From NCBI GenBank assembly GCA_025359135.1, contig JANYHJ010000027.1, forward strand, positions 1-59,558: a stretch of 59,558 bases of DNA, read 5' to 3'. Positions 54,425 to 59,558 of this stretch are shown piece by piece. The first letter of the stretch is position 1. Each line of letters opens with the position of its first letter. The position numbers and the translations under genes were made by a program. The notes beneath the pieces were generated by a model. That model was not told the DNA's origin. It did not search any database and saw nothing but the letters and a program-made list of their open reading frames with translations. This DNA is from Gemmatimonadota bacterium. GTDB taxonomy: Bacteria; Gemmatimonadota; Gemmatimonadetes; Gemmatimonadales; Gemmatimonadaceae.

Positions 54425-56797
54425 ATGTCCATGTCGACCTGCATCCGCTATGCGCTCAGCGCGGCCCTTCTCGCCTCGAGCGCGCTCGCGCGCCCTGCCG
54501 CCGCGCAGCAGACGTTCGAGCTCAGCATCGCCAACATCATGCGCGGCCCCGAGGTCTACGGCCGAGAACCAACCCGCGTGCGCTGGAGCGCTGACGGCGA
54601 GTGGATCTACTTCCAGTGGAACGCGCCGGGCGCCGATTGGCGCGAAGAGCTTGCGCCGTACCGCGTCCGCGCGCGGGCCGGCGCCGCACCGGAGCGCGTC
54701 TCGCCGGTGCAGATGGACTCGGCCGGCCCGCTCATCACCGACGGGCCGCTCTCACCCGATCGTACGCTGCGCGCGGTCGAGTTCCGGGGCGACATCTATC
54801 TCGTCGACCAGAAGCGCGGCACGGCGCGGAAGATCGCGAGTGGCCTCGTCAACCTCGTGAACCCAACGTGGAGCAAGGAAGGCGATCGCCTCTTCTTCTC
54901 CCGTGACGGCAACGCGATCGCGATGGACATCGCACGCGGCGGCATCACGACGCTGACCGACGTCCGCGTCGGTCCGGCCCCCGACACCACCACGCGCACG
55001 ACGGCGCAGCGCTCCTCGCTCGAGCGCGACCAGCGCATCCTGCTCCAGGCCATCCGCGACAAAGACCGCGCCGATTCGATTGCCAAGGCCGAGCGGAAGC
55101 GCATCGAAGCACTGCTCCCGGCCACGGTGTGGTTGCAGGCGCGCGAGCGCGTCGTGCAGCTGCAGGTGAGTCCGGCGGCCTCCGCGGTCATCGTCGTCAC
55201 GTCGCAGGCCGCGAGCGGCGCGCGCAACGCGCAGGTGCCCAACTACGTCACGGGCTCGGGCTACACGGAGGAGATCGACAGCCGCACCAAGGTCGGCGAT
55301 GCGCAGGCGGCGGGACGCGTCGGCATCATCACGCTCCCGGCCGGCACCGTGAAGTGGGTCAATGCGCTCGGCGGCGATTCCCTGCCGCCGGCGTTCGTCA
55401 CCTCGCTTGGTTGGAACGAAGCCGGCACGAGCGCGCTCGTGACCGCGACGAGCCGGGACTACGAACGCCGAGTGTTGACACGCGTGGATGCGAACGGGTC
55501 GAGCGCAGTGCTCGATCGCCTGCGCGACACCGCGTGGGTGGGTGGACCGTGCAGTGGCTGCGCCGGCTGGTACTCGGGTGGCGCGCGCGCCTGGTTCGTG
55601 AGCGAGGCGACCGGCTACGCGCAGCTCTGGTCGGTCGCGGCCGACGGCAGCGACGAGAAGGCGCTCACCGAGGGCGCATTCGAGGTGACCACGGTGCAGC
55701 TGACGAAGGACAAGCAGTTCTTCCTCATGCACACGAGCGAAGGGTCGCCGTACGAGCGCCACTGGTATCGCATGAACGTGGCGGGCGGCGCGCGTGAGCG
55801 ACTGACCACCGGTGTCGGTTCGCACGCGGGCGTCATGAGCCCCGACGAGACGCGCTACGCCGATGTCTATTCGACGTCGAATCGTCCACCCGAGCTCTTC
55901 GTGCAAGGCGTCTGTCCACCGTTGGCCAAGTGCAAGCTCTCGGCGCCGGCGCAGTTCACGACGTCGCCGACGGCCGCGTGGCTCGCGCACGGCTGGCTCG
56001 ATCCGTCCATCGTCGAGATCCCCGCCTCCGACGGCATCAAGGTGCCCGCGCGCATCTATCGCCCCGAGGACGTGGGTGCCAAGCCCAATGGCGCCGCCGT
56101 GATCTTCGTGCACGGCGCAGGCTACCTGCACAACGTCCACAAGTATTGGTCGAGCTACAGCCGCGAATACATGTTCAACCACCTGCTCGCGTCGAAGGGC
56201 TACGTGGTGCTCGACCTCGACTACCGGGCGAGCGCGGGCTACGGCCGCGACTGGCGCACCGCGATCTATCGCTGGATGGGCGGCCGCGACTTGCAGGACC
56301 AGGTGGACGCGTCCAAGTGGCTCGGCACGACCTACGGCGTGCACCCGGAACGCATCGGACTCTATGGCGGCAGCTACGGCGGCTTCATCACCCTGATGGC
56401 GCTCTTCACCGCACCCAAGTCGTTCGGCGCCGGCGCCGCGCTCCGTCCCGTCACCGACTGGGCGCACTACAACCACCCGTACACGGGACAGATCCTCAAC
56501 CTCCCGCAGGAGGATTCGGTCGCGTACCGGCGCTCTTCGCCGATCTTCCTCGCCGAAGGACTCGAGGATCCACTGCTGATCGCGCACGGCATGGTCGACG
56601 TCAACGTCCACTACGAGGACTCCGCGCGTCTCGCGCAGCGCCTCATGGAACTCGGCAAGACCGACTGGGAACTGGCGAGCTACCCGGTGGAAGACCACGG
56701 CTTCGTGCGTCCCTCGAGCTGGACCGACGAGTATCGCCGCATCTTCGAGTTGTTCGAGCGCACGATCGGGCCGAGCGGGAGCAAGGCCAACCGATGA
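54425..56797 (+). CDS. Exported S9 family (DPP-IV/acylaminoacyl-peptidase-like) serine peptidase
   Basis: The 790-residue protein has a signal peptide ending ARPAAAQQ, a beta-propeller (about 30-530) with WSADGEWIYFQWN and WSKEGDRLFFSRDG blades, and an alpha/beta-hydrolase domain. The catalytic triad is S650 (GLYGGSYGGF), D725 (HGMVDVNVHYEDS) and H758 (VEDHGF). It cuts dipeptides or short peptides in the periplasm. It lies between cstA and yjiX, and its stop overlaps the yjiX ATG. Confidence 0.93.
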   Translation: MSMSTCIRYALSAALLASSALARPAAAQQTFELSIANIMRGPEVYGREPTRVRWSADGEWIYFQWNAPGADWREELAPYRVRARAGAAPERVSPVQMDSAGPLITDGPLSPDRTLRAVEFRGDIYLVDQKRGTARKIASGLVNLVNPTWSKEGDRLFFSRDGNAIAMDIARGGITTLTDVRVGPAPDTTTRTTAQRSSLERDQRILLQAIRDKDRADSIAKAERKRIEALLPATVWLQARERVVQLQVSPAASAVIVVTSQAASGARNAQVPNYVTGSGYTEEIDSRTKVGDAQAAGRVGIITLPAGTVKWVNALGGDSLPPAFVTSLGWNEAGTSALVTATSRDYERRVLTRVDANGSSAVLDRLRDTAWVGGPCSGCAGWYSGGARAWFVSEATGYAQLWSVAADGSDEKALTEGAFEVTTVQLTKDKQFFLMHTSEGSPYERHWYRMNVAGGARERLTTGVGSHAGVMSPDETRYADVYSTSNRPPELFVQGVCPPLAKCKLSAPAQFTTSPTAAWLAHGWLDPSIVEIPASDGIKVPARIYRPEDVGAKPNGAAVIFVHGAGYLHNVHKYWSSYSREYMFNHLLASKGYVVLDLDYRASAGYGRDWRTAIYRWMGGRDLQDQVDASKWLGTTYGVHPERIGLYGGSYGGFITLMALFTAPKSFGAGAALRPVTDWAHYNHPYTGQILNLPQEDSVAYRRSSPIFLAEGLEDPLLIAHGMVDVNVHYEDSARLAQRLMELGKTDWELASYPVEDHGFVRPSSWTDEYRRIFELFERTIGPSGSKANR

Positions 56798-57006
56798 GCG
56801 CATCCACCTCCACGCTCCCGTCGCAACCGGGCGCGCTCGCCCGTGCACTCGCCGTGCTGCGCCGCATCATCGGTGTGCCTGACTACGAGGTGTACGCTGA
56901 GCATATGCGCGTGCACCATCCGGGCTGCGACCTGCTCTCGCGCGACGCGTTTCTCCGCGAGCGCATGGCCGCCAAGTACAGCCGGCCCGGCTCGCGCTGC
57001 TGCTAG
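56794..57006 (+). CDS. YbdD/YjiX family small protein (CstA partner)
   Basis: The 70-residue protein has VLRRIIGVPDYEVYAEHMRVHHPGCDLLSRDAFLRERMAAKYSRPGSRCC. The spaced HHPG, LSRxxFxRER and terminal CC are the YjiX/YbdD hallmarks. In E. coli these small proteins act with CstA-type importers. Here the peptidase gene separates it from cstA. ATG overlaps the S9 stop (ATGA). Confidence 0.88.
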   Translation: MSASTSTLPSQPGALARALAVLRRIIGVPDYEVYAEHMRVHHPGCDLLSRDAFLRERMAAKYSRPGSRCC

Positions 57007-57013
57007 CGCGCGC

Positions 57014-57694
57014 TCACGCGTCGCCGTCGACTGCGAGCGGTTCGACGCACTTCACGTCGTCGTGCGCGGTCACGTTGACCCACGTGCTCACGCGCACGGT
57101 GCGCATCGGCGTCGCGACGTAGGGCGTGATCAGCGCCGCCGGTGGCACGTCTCCCTCGTCAGGAAGCCACGCGCCCCATGAAGCGCGCGGCACGATGACC
57201 GGCATCCGGTCGTGAATGTGCGCCGTCGCGTCGTTCGCGTCCGTGGTGATGACCGTCGTCGTGAGGCGCGTGACGCCTTCGGGCGAGCGCCATGACTCCC
57301 AGAGTCCGCCCAGCGCGAACGGCTCGTCATCCTCGAGCGTGATCAGCCACGGTTGCTTCTGCTTCGCACCCGCGATCACCTGCCATTCGAAGTAGCCGTC
57401 CGCCGGTAACAGGGCGCGACGCGCCCTCCACGCGTCCCGGAAGCTCGGCTTGTCGGCCAACGTTTCGCCGCGCGCGTTCGCGAGCTTGTGGCCGATCGCG
57501 GGATCCGTCGCCCAGCTCGGGACCAAGCCCCACGTCGCCAGGCGAGCGGCCCGCGCGCCACGCACGCTCCGTATCACGAGCACCTCCTGCCCGGGCGCGA
57601 TGTTGTAGCGCGGCGCATCCATGGGAATCACGTCGACGCCGAAGAGCGCGGGGTCGAGCCGCTGCGGATGCCGGATCGTGTACCGTCCACACAT
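57014..57694 (-). CDS. SRAP domain protein (YedK/HMCES type)
   Basis: The 226-residue protein begins MCGRYT, giving the catalytic C2. RYNIAPGQEVLVI, NARGE (N73), DGYFEWQ (E103) and HDRMPVIV (H161) complete the SRAP active site. It binds abasic sites in single-stranded DNA by forming a thiazolidine crosslink. It is the downstream partner of an MFS transporter gene, with nine bases between them. Confidence 0.94.
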   Translation of the reverse strand: MCGRYTIRHPQRLDPALFGVDVIPMDAPRYNIAPGQEVLVIRSVRGARAARLATWGLVPSWATDPAIGHKLANARGETLADKPSFRDAWRARRALLPADGYFEWQVIAGAKQKQPWLITLEDDEPFALGGLWESWRSPEGVTRLTTTVITTDANDATAHIHDRMPVIVPRASWGAWLPDEGDVPPAALITPYVATPMRTVRVSTWVNVTAHDDVKCVEPLAVDGDA

Positions 57695-57703
57695 GGCCCG
57701 AGT

Positions 57704-58966
57704 CTATGCTGAAGCGACCGCACGCCGGATCGGCGCGGCGGCCAGCACGAGCGACGCAACGAGCGCGATCGCGCCACCGGTCGCAAATGCGACCGCCGGA
57801 CCCGAGGTCGTCCAGAGCGCGCCGAACAGCACCGACGCCGGCAGCGCCCCCACGCCGATCACCAGGTTGTACCAGCCGAACGCCGCGCCACGTCGCGCTG
57901 CCGGAGTGAGGTCGGCCACGAGCGCCTTCTCCGTGCCTTCGGTGAGGCCGAACGTGATGCCGTACACCGCGAACAGCGCCCACACCTGCCACGCCTGCGT
58001 CGCCACTGCGAACCCCGCATAGGTGGCCGCGTAGATGATCCACCCCGCGAGCACCACGGGTCGTCGCCCGATCCGGTCCGAGAGCGAGCCGCCCGGCGCC
58101 GACGCCAGCGCCTTCACGCCGTTGTACATCGCCCAGATGAGCGGCACCTGCGCCACCGTCACCCCGACGCTCGTCGCGCGCAGGAGCAGGAACGCGTCCG
58201 TCGAGTTGCCGAGGGTGAATAGCAGCACCGCCCACATGACGACCTTGAACCCGGGAGCGAACGGCGCGTCCGGGACGCTCGGCGCGCGCGCAGCCACCTG
58301 CACCGCGTCGCTCGCTTCCTCCTCGTGACGCACCGCCACCCCGGGCGCGACCACGTGCGCGCCGCCGCGCGACTCGCGCACGCGCCACACGAGGACGATC
58401 ACCGAGAGCAGCCCCGGGATCGCGGCGATCGCGAACACCGTGCGCAGCGAGAGGCCGCCAACGCCGAGCAAAAGGAACGCGAGCAACGGCCCGGCCACTG
58501 CGCCCGCATTGTCGGCCGCGCGATGCACGCCATACGCTCGGCCACGATCACGCGGGTCCACGGCGTCCGCGATCAGTGCGTCCCGCGGCGACGAGCGAAT
58601 GCCCTTCCCCACCCGGTCCGCGAGCCGGATCGCGAGCACCTGCGCGCCACTCGTGGCGATCGCCACCAACGGACGCGCAGCCGACGCGATCGCGTAGCCG
58701 GCCACCACGAGCGGCTTCCGCCGCGCCAACCGGTCCGACCACCATCCGCTCGCCAGCTTGAGCAGGGCGGCGGTCGTCTCGGCTGCGCCTTCAATCACAC
58801 CGAGAAATGCCGCGCTCACGCCGAGCGTGCCCGCGAGAAAGCCGGGCAGCAGCGGATAGATCATGTCCGACGACACGTCCGTGAGGAACGAGACCGCCGC
58901 GAGACCGATCACGGTGGGGCCCAGCGGACGGCGCGTGCGCGACGTGGTATCCGGCGAAAGCGTCAT
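57704..58966 (-). CDS. MFS transporter
   Basis: The 420-residue product has twelve transmembrane helices and MFS motifs: GWWSDRLARRKPLVVAGYA in the first half and GGSLSDRIGRRPVVLAGWIIYAATY in the second. VSFLTDVSSDMIYPLLPGFL resembles drug or macrolide efflux-like proteins. The substrate is unknown. ATG at 58966 is used; ATG at 58984 would add six residues. The divergent peptidase gene starts nearby. Confidence 0.88.
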   Translation of the reverse strand: MTLSPDTTSRTRRPLGPTVIGLAAVSFLTDVSSDMIYPLLPGFLAGTLGVSAAFLGVIEGAAETTAALLKLASGWWSDRLARRKPLVVAGYAIASAARPLVAIATSGAQVLAIRLADRVGKGIRSSPRDALIADAVDPRDRGRAYGVHRAADNAGAVAGPLLAFLLLGVGGLSLRTVFAIAAIPGLLSVIVLVWRVRESRGGAHVVAPGVAVRHEEEASDAVQVAARAPSVPDAPFAPGFKVVMWAVLLFTLGNSTDAFLLLRATSVGVTVAQVPLIWAMYNGVKALASAPGGSLSDRIGRRPVVLAGWIIYAATYAGFAVATQAWQVWALFAVYGITFGLTEGTEKALVADLTPAARRGAAFGWYNLVIGVGALPASVLFGALWTTSGPAVAFATGGAIALVASLVLAAAPIRRAVASA

Positions 58967-59021
58967 GACGTGAATGTCGCCCATGACTTGCGGCGGCGCA
59001 TCCCTCGCGGCACCGTACGGC

Positions 59022-59558
59022 GTGCCGATACCAGCTTCCACCAACGACGCCGCGAGCGTGCTCTTCCGCTCGCTCGTATCCGTTCATGCGAAGCTCACCG
59101 CGCGCGCGCCGCTCGTGCTGCGCGACCAGCTCGACGTGCACGCCATCCCGGCGCCGACCGGCCTCGAGGGAACGCGCGCGGCCTGGATCGCGGACCGGTT
59201 CCGCGCCCTCGGCTTGGCACGCGTCACGGTGGACATCGCGGGCAATGTGCGCGGCGAACGTGCGGGCGAACGTGGACTCGCGCCCGTCGTCGTCGGCGCA
59301 CACCTCGACACCGTCTTCGACGCCGGCACACCGCTCACCGTGCGGCGCGACGGCATTCTTTACGTCGCGCCCGGCATCGCGGACAACGCGCGGGGACTCG
59401 CCGCACTCCTCGAACTGGCGGCCGCGTGCGATGGCGCTCAATTGCGCACTCGCCGCCCCCTGCTCTTCGTCGCCACTACCGGCGAAGAGGGCGCCGGTGA
59501 CCTGCGCGGCGCCAAGGCGCTCTTCGACGAACTCCGCGGCGACGTCGCCGCGGCGTTC
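59022..59558 (+). CDS. M20/M42-type metallopeptidase, 5-prime part only
   Basis: The frame stays open to the right edge, giving 179 codons of a dinuclear zinc peptidase. LDVHAIPAPTGLEGTRAAW, VVVGAHLDTVF (first metal ligand H and catalytic-region Asp), GIADNARGLAALLELA and TTGEEGAGDLRGAK (catalytic Glu pair) match M20 aminopeptidases such as peptidase T-like enzymes. Start GTG at 59022 is likely, and an in-frame ATG at 58983 is possible. The lid and second half lie outside the window. Confidence 0.85.
   Translation, partial: MPIPASTNDAASVLFRSLVSVHAKLTARAPLVLRDQLDVHAIPAPTGLEGTRAAWIADRFRALGLARVTVDIAGNVRGERAGERGLAPVVVGAHLDTVFDAGTPLTVRRDGILYVAPGIADNARGLAALLELAAACDGAQLRTRRPLLFVATTGEEGAGDLRGAKALFDELRGDVAAAF

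Overview
The window is gene-dense, GC-rich bacterial chromosome with no gap above 300 bases. I see no tRNA or rRNA gene, insertion sequence, prophage or CRISPR array. Many genes start with GTG, and neighbours often overlap by ATGA, GTGA or TGATG. Gene content points to an aerobic, menaquinone-using, Gram-negative, peptide-consuming bacterium: UbiA/UbiD/UbiX/UbiE-type quinone genes, EtfAB with a membrane Fe-S dehydrogenase, exported S9 peptidase, CstA, outer-membrane-type proteins and an ECF sigma operon. The style fits Gemmatimonadota best, but this is an inference from content and not a phylogeny.

Layout. 1-7.4 kb: a degenerate AMP-binding fragment, an HD-GYP response regulator, a cystathionine gamma-synthase type enzyme, an M48 protease and a coupled purD-fpg-GIY-YIG nuclease run. 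7.4-8.2 kb: Phd/PIN toxin-antitoxin module 1. 8.2-13 kb (minus): [2Fe-2S] ferredoxin, YjbR-like protein with a histone-H1-like tail, HD hydrolase, PufC-like dihaem cytochrome with TPRs, GNAT, MFS and ExbD. 13-17.3 kb (minus): a tightly overlapping quinone operon (ubiE, ubiD, ubiA, ubiX, phosphodiesterase) ending in a strong terminator. 17.4-20.8 kb (plus): ECF sigma, anti-sigma and two envelope proteins. 20.9-21.6 kb: toxin-antitoxin module 2. 21.6-28.5 kb (minus): NrnA-like DHH protein, Mrp, MATE pump, amino acid permease and guaB.

28.6-34.9 kb holds small membrane proteins and then a minus-strand murein locus: a triple-SH3 exported protein, an L,D-transpeptidase-like protein that has lost its catalytic Cys/His, an intact L,D-transpeptidase, and two tandem M15-like metallopeptidases whose active-site loop carries EF-hand-like calcium motifs. 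35-42.9 kb (plus): gpmI, outer-membrane protein, mobA, dacB-type PBP4, moeA, a methyltransferase with an apparent CTG start, a CDF transporter and a lipoprotein. 42.9-46.8 kb (minus): etfB-etfA-etfD (ETF:menaquinone oxidoreductase). 46.9-52.2 kb: SDR, RHH/PIN toxin-antitoxin module 3, glutaryl-CoA dehydrogenase-like enzyme, lipoprotein, a phosphoesterase with a second apparent CTG start, and a SprT-like protein. 52.3-57 kb (plus): cstA, S9 peptidase and yjiX, which look like a peptide-use operon. 57-59.6 kb: SRAP protein, MFS transporter and the start of an M20 peptidase.

The most system-like content is the murein locus. A pseudo-transpeptidase is translationally coupled to an active paralogue and a sensor-like SH3 protein, beside two metallopeptidases with apparent calcium loops. 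Also notable are the leaderless-looking toxin-antitoxin promoters, the coupling of Fpg to a UvrC-like half nuclease, and the cstA-S9-yjiX arrangement.
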